This document shows, one piece after another, positions 16,249 to 24,474 of a DNA stretch of 49,817 nt; the stretch's first letter is position 1; each line of letters starts with the position of its first letter. The notes beneath the pieces were generated by a model that saw only the letters and a list, made by a program, of their open reading frames with translations, searched no databases and had not been told where the DNA came from. A program made the position numbers and the translations under genes. The stretch covers positions 1 to 49,817 of the forward strand of contig JAGOLL010000009.1 of NCBI GenBank assembly GCA_017994055.1. Direction: 5' to 3'. This DNA comes from Methanothrix sp. (GTDB lineage Archaea > Halobacteriota > Methanosarcinia > Methanotrichales > Methanotrichaceae).

Positions 16249-16851
16249 TCAGCCGACTACCTCAATCTCCAGGGCATTCCTGAACCGCGCCTCCTCCTCG
16301 GGAGAGGACGCCAGGATGTCCACTCTGTATGATCCCGGCGGGACATCGGCCACCCAGTTGCTGAAGTATCGATTTGCGGATGACCTGATCAAAATCAGCC
16401 TCTCCGCCTCGGCCCCCGCTGAATCCTTGATCAAAGCCTGGACCGAGAGCTGCGTCTCTCCCAGGCTCAGCCTCTCCGATTGATTGACGGCAAAGACAGC
16501 GGTGATAAGGGTCGTGCCCCCCGATTTTACCGTGGCTATAGTGGCATTTATGCTTTGCAGAGAGATTATCCTGGAATAATTTCCCGCCTCATCTGCTTCC
16601 ACCACAGTTTCCCGGGCTGCCATCTCCTTCTGGGCGGGCAGTGCAGCCTGATTTACAGGTTGATTTGCAGCCTGATTGATGCCGAAGGCGGCAGGCTCTT
16701 CTCCCGTGGGATCCCAATTCATGAACTCATCGGCGCTGCGGCTCCAGTCTGCTTCACCGCCGCATGATGAGCAGGCGGCAAAGGCATTGCTGGCCATGAT
16801 AAAGAGTGCGGCCAGGATTGCCGATATACAGAGCACTGTCGATCCTCTCAT
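16249..16851 (-). CDS. Secreted CSSC protein, paralog A
   Basis: A 200-residue protein with signal peptide (MRGSTVLCISAILAALFIMASNAFA) and a mature N-terminus ACSSCGGEADWSRSADEFMNWDP. After a variable Gln/Ala-rich linker comes a C-terminal domain of about 95 residues (SLQSINATIATVKSGGTTLITAVF to FRNALEIEVVG) with beta-sandwich character. The neighbouring gene at 16,952-17,536 encodes a clear paralog with the same CSSC-EADW start and the same end EIEVVG/QIEVVG. Function unknown; the paired cysteines right after the cleavage site could hold a metal, a disulfide or a lipid-like anchor. Confidence 0.8.
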   Translation of the reverse strand: MRGSTVLCISAILAALFIMASNAFAACSSCGGEADWSRSADEFMNWDPTGEEPAAFGINQAANQPVNQAALPAQKEMAARETVVEADEAGNYSRIISLQSINATIATVKSGGTTLITAVFAVNQSERLSLGETQLSVQALIKDSAGAEAERLILIRSSANRYFSNWVADVPPGSYRVDILASSPEEEARFRNALEIEVVG

Positions 16852-16951
16852 CTGACCTCATCCTCGCATAAGTCCATTTTCATATACTGCCAGCTAATCT
16901 CCTCTCAGGCCTGATGCTATCCTGAGCAGAGCGGGCAATCTTTCCGGCCGC

Positions 16952-17536
16952 TCAGCCGACTACCTCGATCTGCATGGCATCCTTGAAGCTTGCTGCTCCA
17001 TCCAGGGAGAATGCGGCTATATCTATTCTGTAGATTCCCGTCGGAACGTCGGCCGTCCAGTTGGCGGAATACAGGCCGGCTGATTGCCGAATCAATGGCA
17101 GCTTGTCCACCTCGCTCCCGGCGGAGTTTTTAATCATTGCATTGGCAGAGAGCTGCATCTCCCCCTGATTTGTCCGCTCAGAGCTGTTGATATCGAATGC
17201 TACCGTGATCTTGGTCGCGGCCGAGGAGTTGATGACTGCCGGGGTGGCATTGATGCTGTGCAAGGCTATGCTTGCCGAACCAGGATCTGAAGCACTTTCT
17301 TCCGTAGCCGGGGCTCCTTCTGTTCTTTTCTCGAATTGAGATGACTCGGCCCTGGCCACCTTTGGCCCGAATGCAACCGGTTCATCGCTCATGGTTCTGC
17401 CCTCTAAAAAAGCGCTGGCCGTCTCACTCCAGTCCGCTTCCTTAGCGCAGGATGAGCAGGCAGCATGAGCGCTGCCGGCCAGAACAAGAATAGAGGCCAG
17501 AATGGCCATTATAGAGAGCATGCTCAAGTATTTCAT
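16952..17536 (-). CDS. Secreted CSSC protein, paralog B
   Basis: A 194-residue paralog of the gene at 16,249-16,851: signal peptide (MKYLSMLSIMAILASILVLAGSAHA), mature start ACSSCAKEADWSETASAFLEG, variable linker, and a C-terminal domain ALHSINATPAVINSSAATKITVAF to FKDAMQIEVVG. The two genes run in the same direction with a 100-base spacer, so they arose by tandem duplication and may be cotranscribed. N-glycosylation sequons (NAT, NSS, NWT) are frequent. No function can be assigned. Confidence 0.8.
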   Translation of the reverse strand: MKYLSMLSIMAILASILVLAGSAHAACSSCAKEADWSETASAFLEGRTMSDEPVAFGPKVARAESSQFEKRTEGAPATEESASDPGSASIALHSINATPAVINSSAATKITVAFDINSSERTNQGEMQLSANAMIKNSAGSEVDKLPLIRQSAGLYSANWTADVPTGIYRIDIAAFSLDGAASFKDAMQIEVVG

Positions 17537-17665
17537 AAGATATCCTCTTTATCCTTCGTTCAGCTAATATCAATGAGTTTTCTCCTCTGCGGATTCGTAT
17601 CCTATTTATATCATCCTGGCGGCCAATATATCTGGATCGGGCTGCGGTGCAGCCGGGAGAGGAGA

Positions 17666-18346
17666 ATGGCAGGCATAAAGAGACCATTCCGGATCATAGC
17701 TTTGGCGGATCTTCACGATTGCTGGGCCATGCTGGGCCGGTTGCGGGGAATTGATGCCGATCTGATAGCCTTTTGCGGAGACCTGCATAATGGCGGCAGT
17801 CGGGAGACCGCCCGTCCGACAGCGCTTGCTCTGAGGGAAATTGGCCCCCCGGTCCTTATAGTACCCGGAAATATGGACCATAAAAATTTTGTCCCCGATC
17901 TCTGGAAAGAGACGGGCTTTAAGATGCTGCATGGCTCTTCCCTGATGTGGGGGGAGATCGGTTTTATTGGTCTCGGAGGTATGGTCGCCAGAGACCCTCG
18001 CCGCCTGGGCCATCCTGCCCGCTACTATCATGGCGACGAAGAGGTCTATCCCATTCTGGCCCGATGCCACCAGGAGATCGCCGGGGCTAGAGTCAAGATC
18101 ATTCTCTCCCATCAGCCGCCCAGAGGGGCTCAGGACACCCTTTATAACGGCGAGAGCTCGGGGTCCACTGGCCTGCGCCGCTTCCTGGAGGATTTCGAGC
18201 CCCATCTCCTCTTATGCGGCCACATACACGAGGCCCGGGGGGAGAGCCTCGTGGGCGAATGCCGGGTGGTCAATGTGGGAGAGCTGCGGCAAGGATTCGC
18301 AGTTATGGTGGAGATTGGAAATGGGATCTCAGTGCACTGGATCTGA
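17666..18346 (+). CDS. Calcineurin-like metallophosphoesterase
   Basis: The 226-residue protein has the metallophosphoesterase motifs in order: ADLHDCW (variant of DxH) near 15, FCGDLHNGG (GDxx) near 40, PGNMDHKN (GNxD) near 75, ILSHQPPRG near 153 and CGHIHEARG (GHxH) near 190. These bind two metal ions for phosphomonoester or diester hydrolysis; the substrate is unknown. The ATG at 17666 is preceded by GGAGAGGAG. The following cysteine-cluster gene starts 14 bases after the stop, so the two are likely cotranscribed. It is divergent from the CSSC pair. Confidence 0.88.
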   Translation: MAGIKRPFRIIALADLHDCWAMLGRLRGIDADLIAFCGDLHNGGSRETARPTALALREIGPPVLIVPGNMDHKNFVPDLWKETGFKMLHGSSLMWGEIGFIGLGGMVARDPRRLGHPARYYHGDEEVYPILARCHQEIAGARVKIILSHQPPRGAQDTLYNGESSGSTGLRRFLEDFEPHLLLCGHIHEARGESLVGECRVVNVGELRQGFAVMVEIGNGISVHWI

Positions 18347-18360
18347 GAAATGGAGAGGAT

Positions 18361-19176
18361 ATGAGCTCTGAGGTAGAAGCCGCTTTCCAGGCCATGAGAG
18401 ATCTATGCCGCCTCATTCCTACGGGCGGCCTGAAAGACCGGGAGAGGGTGGAGAGGGATATGGAAGAGATGATCTCCCGGGACTATGAGCCCTACTTTTC
18501 GGGTAATGCCGCTTTGCACCTTTTGGCGGCCTGCCAGAGATGCGGCAGATGCTGCCGGGAGGAGAAGAGAGTTGCCGTCACCATAGAGGACTGCCGCAGG
18601 ATAGCCCGGCACCTGGGCCTCTCTCAAAAGACATTTATTATCAAGTACACCCAGCCCCATGCCTTTAAGGGAGCGGCAGTAGGCTCGGCCAGGTTGCTCT
18701 GCAAGGCGGAGGGAGAGCCCTGTCCTTTCTACGATCCTTTTTTGCCCGGCTGCCGGATTCATCCCGCCAAGCCCCAGGTCTGCCGGGCCGCCTTCTACCT
18801 CTCCAAGATGAACCTGCTTTTCTGTAGGGAAGAGAGGGAGATCAAAGCCATACCGGACTGCCCCGCCGATGCTCTTCTGCGAGAGAGGCTGGCTCAATTT
18901 CAAAGCAAAATAAAGGACGAGCCTGGGGAGCGGGAGAGGCTGGATGCCCTCTTCACCTCACCCGGGCCGGAGGTGGAGCTCTTTTTGCTGCTACTGCGCC
19001 TCAAGGGCCTGGAGATCTATTTCGGAGGAGACAGGGCAGAGCGTCTGGCCCGCCGGCTGGGCCTGCCAAGGCTGGTGCAGGAGGATGAGCTGAGGGAAGG
19101 GGCTCTATTATATGCGACAGCTCTCAGATACGGCTGCCTCTCTACAGGCGCAAAGAAAAAAGTGACTGAGGATTGA
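18361..19176 (+). CDS. YkgJ-type cysteine cluster protein
   Basis: The 271-residue protein contains the zinc/iron-chelating cysteine cluster: CQRCGRCCREE near 58-68, VAVTIEDCRRIARHLGL, CPFYDPFLPGCRIHPAKPQVCRAAFY near 120-145 and further cysteines at the C-terminal side. This family (YkgJ/FliB-like) is thought to bind an Fe-S cluster, and some members act in protein methylation, but the role here is not known. The C-terminal hundred residues are helical and charged. It follows a phosphoesterase by 14 bases and is convergent with a secreted nuclease-like gene. Confidence 0.8.
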   Translation: MSSEVEAAFQAMRDLCRLIPTGGLKDRERVERDMEEMISRDYEPYFSGNAALHLLAACQRCGRCCREEKRVAVTIEDCRRIARHLGLSQKTFIIKYTQPHAFKGAAVGSARLLCKAEGEPCPFYDPFLPGCRIHPAKPQVCRAAFYLSKMNLLFCREEREIKAIPDCPADALLRERLAQFQSKIKDEPGERERLDALFTSPGPEVELFLLLLRLKGLEIYFGGDRAERLARRLGLPRLVQEDELREGALLYATALRYGCLSTGAKKKVTED

Positions 19177-19183
19177 TAGAGGC

Positions 19184-19834
19184 TCAGAGGCCCATCTGGG
19201 CCTTGAACCACTGCCACATCTCCCTGGCCGCCCGGTCCAGGGCGCTCTCTGCCGACTCCTCGATCCTGGGAAGCAGCTCTTCTCTTATGTCCTGGCTTAC
19301 ATCCTCCAGGGCTCCACTGGAAAAGCGGGATGGACCATCATCCCACCAGTATTGGGGATCGAACTCATTCTCGGTGGAGTTATCCAGCCGGGCGTGTCCG
19401 CTGTCCACCAGCAGGCGGTTGAAGTTGGGCCATGCCAGGGGCTGGCCGTAGGCTCCGGACAGGCTGACCACGCAGACCAGGCTGCCTTCGGCATCCCTGC
19501 CGGCGGGAGAGAGGTCATCAAGGTCATCAATATCCAGGTAGACTCTCCTGCCCTGTAAAACGGCATAGGTGAAGTCCCGAGCGGCAGGTCCATCTGCCGT
19601 CTTCATTTCCGGACAGTCTACATCGGCCAGCCGCACCCTCTCCGTCCTTTGCTCGACCCTGGGATCGGCCTTCTCTATCTCAAGATCGAATGTAGCTCCG
19701 TCCAGGATATTGGTGACCGTGCCATAAACCTCGTCCGGCGCAGCCAGGCAGATAGAGGAGAAGACGATGAAGGCCATTGATGCAAGCGATATTGCCGAAA
19801 TGGTCGGCAATCTTTTACTAGAGCCGAGCATCAT
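19184..19834 (-). CDS. Secreted SNase-like protein with altered metal site
   Basis: A roughly 216-residue exported protein of the SNase family: signal sequence (LASMAFIVFSSICLAAP), VTNILDGATFDLEIE, RVRLADVDCPEM, YLDIDD, FNRLLVDSGHARLD and NEFDPQYWWDDG. Compared with the two DGDT copies in this window the second acidic residue of the motif is Ala (DGAT), which removes a calcium ligand, whereas the RVRL arginine and the DxxPE acidic residues remain. The catalytic-arginine region also carries an insertion (GRDAEGSLVCVV). It may be weak or inactive, or work with another metal. The start at 19834 was chosen because GGAGG lies nine bases upstream; ATG 19843 abuts that site. Confidence 0.78.
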   Translation of the reverse strand: MMLGSSKRLPTISAISLASMAFIVFSSICLAAPDEVYGTVTNILDGATFDLEIEKADPRVEQRTERVRLADVDCPEMKTADGPAARDFTYAVLQGRRVYLDIDDLDDLSPAGRDAEGSLVCVVSLSGAYGQPLAWPNFNRLLVDSGHARLDNSTENEFDPQYWWDDGPSRFSSGALEDVSQDIREELLPRIEESAESALDRAAREMWQWFKAQMGL

Positions 19835-19896
19835 CCCTTCCATCCTCCGACTTCTTTTGTATCTGTCTCATCCTGCCATCTTCCGCCTTCCAGCTC

Positions 19897-20271
19897 TTAA
19901 GGCCGATCCACCATGATCTTGAGAGTCATGGACCGGTTTTCAGTGCCGTTTATCGCTGCAATCCAGTACTCGGTGGTCTCATTGAGCTTTACCCGGACCG
20001 AGCCATTGAGATCAACTTCCCCTACATCCGGGCCGATCAGCACCCTCTCCGCCCCGATTACGCTCCAGGTGATGTTGGAGGCTCCCCCAGGGCTGACCAC
20101 CACCGGATCGGCATGAAAGGACTCTATGACCGGATACTGGTGGCCGAAGAAATTCAAGGCTAAGAGGCCTCCGCCCAGAAATGCCGCCAGCAGGAGGATC
20201 CAAATCGCTATTCCCGCCGGGGTCTTCCAGAATGACTTCTGCATCTCCCAGTAGTTCTTCCTTTCAGCCAT
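19897..20271 (-). CDS. Membrane-anchored Ig-like small protein
   Basis: The 124-residue product has a short charged N-terminus, one transmembrane segment (about 18-42, GIAIWILLLAAFLGGGLLALNFF) and an extracellular beta-sandwich of about 75 residues: FHADPVVVSPGGASNITWSVIGAERVLIGPDVGEVDLNGSVRVKLNETTEYWIAAINGT in shortened view begins with VSPGGASNITWSV and ends in TEYWIAAINGTENRS. This resembles single bacterial/archaeal Ig-like 'N-anchored' domains seen in surface proteins. Function is unknown. It stands alone; its upstream region faces a divergent lipoprotein gene. Confidence 0.72.
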   Translation of the reverse strand: MAERKNYWEMQKSFWKTPAGIAIWILLLAAFLGGGLLALNFFGHQYPVIESFHADPVVVSPGGASNITWSVIGAERVLIGPDVGEVDLNGSVRVKLNETTEYWIAAINGTENRSMTLKIMVDRP

Positions 20272-20363
20272 CAGAAAAGGGTTCTTGGGATTTCAGGTAG
20301 ATATAATCTGCTGTTTTCCACTCTTATTCAAGTCAAGATCATCCGGTTACTCTGATAAGGCAT

Positions 20364-20380
20364 TATAAGTAGAATTATAA
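20364..20380 (+). promoter_or_regulatory. TATA-like element upstream of lipoprotein gene
   Basis: TTATAAGTAGAATTATA sits about 55-70 bases before the ATG at 20436. Two overlapping TATAA-type boxes are possible; the spacer implies a short untranslated leader with GGTGGG as ribosome-binding site. Confidence 0.4.
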
Positions 20381-20435
20381 GGGATATAGTCGCCAAGATA
20401 ATTCATGCAGATATCAAATAGGTGGGATTGGCACT

Positions 20436-21212
20436 ATGAAAATGATTAAAGTTATTTGTGTAACATCCATTTTAGTTGCTGCTATATTCTCTGGATGCAT
20501 GGAGAAGCAAGCGGCAAAAGACCCTATCCAGGAGACAAATCCCGACGGTGAGAACATCTCCGGGGGAGCAGCTTCCGACTTGAAGGTCGCCGATGAAAGC
20601 CTCTTTCTGAAGGATTTTGACCTTGTGAACGATCCTTACAAAAAGACACTCTTCGCTACAGGGCAGGGACAGAGGAATGATTCAGTCAAATATTATATGA
20701 ATTTGACCGACTCGTTAGCTCTATTCCAGGAGAAGTATAAAGATCATCTTCCTCCTGAAATCAATTCCGATAAACAGTTTTCAGAGGACATTATGAATGT
20801 CTCTTCAATTGTCTCCGGAGTAAAGGATGATGTTTACACCGGCAATCTCACCCAGGCTCATTTGAAGCTTGAAGCTGTAAGGCCGATCTTTCAGAATATT
20901 TTGATCCGAAATAATCTAATGTCCCTGAGCGTAGCCCTGGTTGATTTCCATGATATTATGGAGGTGGTGCTGGATGCTGCCAATGACAGGGATGCGGCAG
21001 GCGTATTAGACGCTTATCCCAAGGCAGACGAAAAATTGAGCGCCGTGGAAGCTATTAGCGATGAGTCTGGAATAAAGGCTATAAGAGCGAACCTGGATGG
21101 ATTAGCGAATTTGGCTGAAAAGAATAAAACGGAAGAGCTTCCTGCCAAGGCATCAGATCTGAAGACGAGCTACGTTAAGGTCTACCTGGCAACCAGCATC
21201 TTTGGCAATTAA
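20436..21212 (+). CDS. Lipoprotein-like secreted helical protein
   Basis: The 258-residue product starts MKMIKVICVTSILVAAIFSGCMEK, with a lipobox-like FSGC ending the signal peptide at C21. The mature part is acidic and helical, with no known domain. Segments such as SVKYYMNLTDSLALFQEKYKDHLPP and ALVDFHDIMEVVLDAANDRDAAGVLDAYPKADE in part suggest a helical-bundle protein. Codon use is slightly more AT-rich than the surrounding genes. It is a single-gene unit with its own TATA element; function unknown. Confidence 0.78.
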   Translation: MKMIKVICVTSILVAAIFSGCMEKQAAKDPIQETNPDGENISGGAASDLKVADESLFLKDFDLVNDPYKKTLFATGQGQRNDSVKYYMNLTDSLALFQEKYKDHLPPEINSDKQFSEDIMNVSSIVSGVKDDVYTGNLTQAHLKLEAVRPIFQNILIRNNLMSLSVALVDFHDIMEVVLDAANDRDAAGVLDAYPKADEKLSAVEAISDESGIKAIRANLDGLANLAEKNKTEELPAKASDLKTSYVKVYLATSIFGN

Positions 21213-21315
21213 ATCCGGAACTCTATTGGGAAAAGGCGTTTTGCTCTAAAATCTAAAAAGAATAATAGGGGGGACTCTCAGCCAAATCACCTCGAAGTCA
21301 CCCCTTTCATCTATC

Positions 21316-21963
21316 TTACTCCAGGATCTCAACCAATCCTGAATCCAGGTGGTAGCGTGCGCCCAAGATCATCAGCTCTTCCCTCTCTACCTTTTCCGAG
21401 AGGATCGGCTGGCTGTTCTCCAAGGCCTCGACGATGTTATGGACGTTGTTGTCTATGGAGCTGTTGAGCAGATCGCCTTCCTGGCCCATCTCTCTGGCCT
21501 GGTTCACAGATGGCGAAATGAAATCCATCAAAGAGCCCAGATGGCCTTCTACCTCTCCTCCTTTCACCGCTGCTGTGACCGCGCCGCAGCTATCATGGCC
21601 CAGCACCATCACCAGAGGCACTCCCAGATGATCCACGGCGTATTCGATGCTGGCCAGGGAGGCATTATCGACAACCTCTCCCGCCGTGCGGATGACAAAG
21701 ACATCTCCCAGCCCCTGATCGAAGATCAGCTCGGGTGGAATCCGGGAGTCAGAGCATCCCAGGATCACCGCAAAGGGATGCTGGCCGGAGACAAGCTCAG
21801 CCCGCCGCTCCAGGGATTGGTTGGGATGGCTGGCATTGCCGCTGGCATAGCGAAGGTTGCCGTCTATGAGCTTTTGCAGGGCCAGTTCAGGGGTGATGCT
21901 GCTTTCCTCTTCCGAGGCGGATGCCATTATGATCGCCAATGATGCTATCAGAGCTATTGTCAA
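21316..21963 (-). CDS. Exported beta-class carbonic anhydrase
   Basis: The protein carries the beta carbonic anhydrase motifs: GCSDSRIPPE (zinc Cys and the Asp/Arg dyad), FVIRTAGEVVDN, SIEYAVDHLGVPLVMVLGHDSCGAV (zinc His and Cys) and a C-terminal GARYHLDSG. It converts CO2 and bicarbonate; in acetate-using methanogens extracellular carbonic anhydrases are proposed to help remove CO2 outside the membrane. The N-terminus is a signal sequence (LLTIALIASLAIIMASASEEE). The start is uncertain: TTG at 21963 is the only canonical codon, but the ribosome-binding site AGGAGG lies 25 bases upstream and the signal peptide reads on upstream through ATA and ATC codons (see findings). Confidence 0.88.
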   Translation of the reverse strand: MTIALIASLAIIMASASEEESSITPELALQKLIDGNLRYASGNASHPNQSLERRAELVSGQHPFAVILGCSDSRIPPELIFDQGLGDVFVIRTAGEVVDNASLASIEYAVDHLGVPLVMVLGHDSCGAVTAAVKGGEVEGHLGSLMDFISPSVNQAREMGQEGDLLNSSIDNNVHNIVEALENSQPILSEKVEREELMILGARYHLDSGLVEILE

Positions 21964-22206
21964 AAGAGCTTTTCCTATTATGATAAATTCCTCCTGGTTC
22001 CGGCCAGAGAGATTTTGAAATAAAAATCTTTTCCTTAGAGAAATACAAATTGATTATTATTAATCCTATCAATTGCCTGAAGGGAAGCGCTGAGCCGACC
22101 TGAGAGGAAGGCCGCATTTCAGCGGTCACCAATAGTTCCTTTAAAGGACGACCATAGATATCTTTACTTACGATTAAATCCCCTCCCTTTGCCAGAAGGT
22201 GATCAT

Positions 22207-22602
22207 ATGTTTCCGGGACTAGGAGGTCTGGGCGGAAGGGGCGGCATGAGCCCCAAGAAGATGAAGGGCATGCTCAAGAACATGGGCATAAATATCGAAG
22301 AGCTGGAGAATGTCGTCGAGGTGGTCGTGCGCCTGCCCGATCGGGAGATCGTCATATCCAATGCCTCAGTGGCCATAATGGATGCCCAGGGCCAGAGGAG
22401 CTATCAGATATCGGGAGATGAGTCCGAGCGGCCTCTCTCCGTCGAGGCGGCCCGGGCGGCAGAGCCGGCGCTGGAGATCCCTGAATCGGATGTGGAGCTG
22501 GTCTCAGCTCAGACCGGGGCCAGCCAGGACCAGGCGAAAGCAGCTCTCCTGGAGGCAGGAGGCGACCTGGCCGCGGCCATAATGAAGCTGTCTGCAAAAT
22601 AG
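22207..22602 (+). CDS. nac: Nascent polypeptide-associated complex protein
   Basis: The 131-residue protein begins MFPGLGGLGGRGGMSPKKMKGMLKNMGI, then has the NAC beta-barrel core (VVEVVVRLPDREIVISNASVAIMDAQGQRSYQISGD in abbreviated form DREIVISNASV) and a C-terminal UBA domain (DVELVSAQTGASQDQAKAALLEAGGDLAAAIMKL, shortened). Archaeal NAC is a homodimer that binds ribosomes near the exit tunnel and shields nascent chains. The ATG at 22207 follows AAGGTGAT at a suitable distance; an upstream TTG is unlikely. It is followed after about 30 bases by an HD-domain gene on the same strand. Confidence 0.93.
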   Translation: MFPGLGGLGGRGGMSPKKMKGMLKNMGINIEELENVVEVVVRLPDREIVISNASVAIMDAQGQRSYQISGDESERPLSVEAARAAEPALEIPESDVELVSAQTGASQDQAKAALLEAGGDLAAAIMKLSAK

Positions 22603-22636
22603 ATGCTGTAGAGGGCGGCCTAATTTTTTTGCGAGC

Positions 22637-24385
22637 ATGCCGGCAATCATTCGCGATCCGGTTCATGGGGCCATATGCCTGGATGAGCTGGAGAAAGAGC
22701 TTTTCCTCTCCCGCCCCCTGCAGAGGCTGAAGGGCATCAGGCAGTTGGGACTGGTGGATTCCGTCTATCCCGGAGCAGCACACAGCCGGCTGGAGCACTC
22801 TTTAGGCTGCATGCACATGGCCGGCCGCATGGCCGAGCACCTCGGCCTTCCTGCCGAAGATGTTAGAAAGGTGCGCCTTGCCGGGCTGCTTCACGACCTG
22901 GGCCACTCCGCCCTCTCCCATGCCGTGGAGGGGGTGCTGAGCCGAAATCCGGACATGCAGCCGGTCATGGACGGCAGGCCGGTCTTCCGGCATGAGCAGT
23001 TCACCCGTCGCATCATCATGGAGCATCCATTCGGTGAGGAGGTTCTGCGGCTTGCTGAAAAGCTCTATGGCCAGCCCGATGAGCTGTTCTCTGATATCGC
23101 CGAGATCGCCTCGGGTATGAGGCCGCCCCTGGGCCAGATCATTATGGGAGATCTCGATGCCGATCGGATAGATTTTCTTCTCCGCGACTCCCACCATGCC
23201 GGGGTCTCTCTGGGCCTGGTGGATACGGACCAGATCCTGCAGGCCTTGACGGTCAAAGAAGGGCGGATTGTGCTGGCTGGGCAGGGCGACTATGCCGAAG
23301 AGATGTCCCAGACCGCAGCCGAGTCCATGCTCATTGCCCGGGCTCATCACTATAATGCTCTCGTCTACAACCCCCGGGTCCAGTCCCTGCGGGCCATGCT
23401 CCTCTCGGCATTGGAGAGGGCGCTGCAGGGATTGCCGGTAAATGAGGCCCGGAGCAGCATCATCCTGTTCTTCCGGGAGTACACCGATCCGGATCTTCTG
23501 GATTTCATACGCAGGAATGGCGATGAAGTCTCGCTGAGCCTTCTTGGCGGCATAATCTTTGGCCGGGCCCTGCCCCTTGTGGCCAGATTTGACCACCGAT
23601 CCCTGCCACCTGATATCAGGATGGCTCTCTCCACCATCTCCCGCCACGGGCGGATGAGAAAGCTCTTCGAGGATTCATTGAGCAGGAAATATGGGGCCTT
23701 GGTGGATGTTACTGTGGGCAGCGGTGTGCCCCGCTCCATGAGAACGGAGGCGGGAGCATTTCTCTATGATGATTCCGCCCTGGCAGCAGGATTGGTCAGG
23801 TCCCTCACCCGCCAGATAGCCATATCCTTCTTCTCGAAAGATGCCCCCCAGATATCCCTGCCGGAGATAAGAGACCAGGCGGAGAGGCTCCTCTCCTTTA
23901 TCCGCTCCGAGAGCAGCCTTCCCATAGACGGGCTGTTGCTGCTATTCTTTGCCCTGCACTGCATGCTCTCAGAGAGCTTCGGGGAGAAGGTCCTGGTGCC
24001 ACGCATCAGAAACATAACCTGGCTGTACCGAACCGTGGCCAGAATAAAAGAGCAGGGGCCTTCAGAGCTGTCCGGACTCTTCGACTACAGCTTCCATGTC
24101 CACTACGGCTTTCCCTACAGCGAGAGGCTTTTCGAGGACATCCAGATCCTGGTGGCCAGCGGCATGGTCTATCAGGATATGAGACACTACCAGCGTGATG
24201 GAAGGTGGCTGCTGCGATACGAATACATGCTCACTTCAGAGGGAATAAGATATGCTGAGACTATCAGCAATTCATACCAGAGAGAGCGGGACGCCCTGGC
24301 CAGTCATCTGAGGCTGGAGAAGCATTCCATCCCCTATGATGTGGTGAGCCTCAATCTGCGGAGCTATTCTGGAAAGATGGCCTGA
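22637..24385 (+). CDS. HD-domain phosphohydrolase, SAMHD1/dGTPase-like
   Basis: The 582-residue protein shows the SAMHD1-type HD core: IRDPVHGAICLDELE at the N-terminus, FLSRPLQRLKGIRQLG, AHSRLEHSLGCMHMA (first His), LAGLLHDLGHSALSHAVE (the HD pair) and GDLDADRIDFLLRDSHHAG with the last metal aspartate. Homologs hydrolyse deoxynucleoside triphosphates or act on unknown nucleotides. The C-terminal 250 residues are helical and not assigned to a known domain. It starts 35 bases after nac; the gene pair may share a promoter. The exact substrate is not known. Confidence 0.86.
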   Translation: MPAIIRDPVHGAICLDELEKELFLSRPLQRLKGIRQLGLVDSVYPGAAHSRLEHSLGCMHMAGRMAEHLGLPAEDVRKVRLAGLLHDLGHSALSHAVEGVLSRNPDMQPVMDGRPVFRHEQFTRRIIMEHPFGEEVLRLAEKLYGQPDELFSDIAEIASGMRPPLGQIIMGDLDADRIDFLLRDSHHAGVSLGLVDTDQILQALTVKEGRIVLAGQGDYAEEMSQTAAESMLIARAHHYNALVYNPRVQSLRAMLLSALERALQGLPVNEARSSIILFFREYTDPDLLDFIRRNGDEVSLSLLGGIIFGRALPLVARFDHRSLPPDIRMALSTISRHGRMRKLFEDSLSRKYGALVDVTVGSGVPRSMRTEAGAFLYDDSALAAGLVRSLTRQIAISFFSKDAPQISLPEIRDQAERLLSFIRSESSLPIDGLLLLFFALHCMLSESFGEKVLVPRIRNITWLYRTVARIKEQGPSELSGLFDYSFHVHYGFPYSERLFEDIQILVASGMVYQDMRHYQRDGRWLLRYEYMLTSEGIRYAETISNSYQRERDALASHLRLEKHSIPYDVVSLNLRSYSGKMA

Positions 24386-24474
24386 GAACGACAGCCTGGT
24401 TTTCAGGAATTCACGATGGAGATAAAAAAAATTAATGGCAGACAGCATTAAAGCCTGCCTGGTAATCGGCAGTT

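Noticed and set aside
22802..23647. Long minus-strand open frame (281 codons) opposite the HD phosphohydrolase
   Set aside because: It is the antisense shadow of a GC-rich coding gene; no ribosome-binding site, no recognised motif, and the sense strand carries clear HD motifs.
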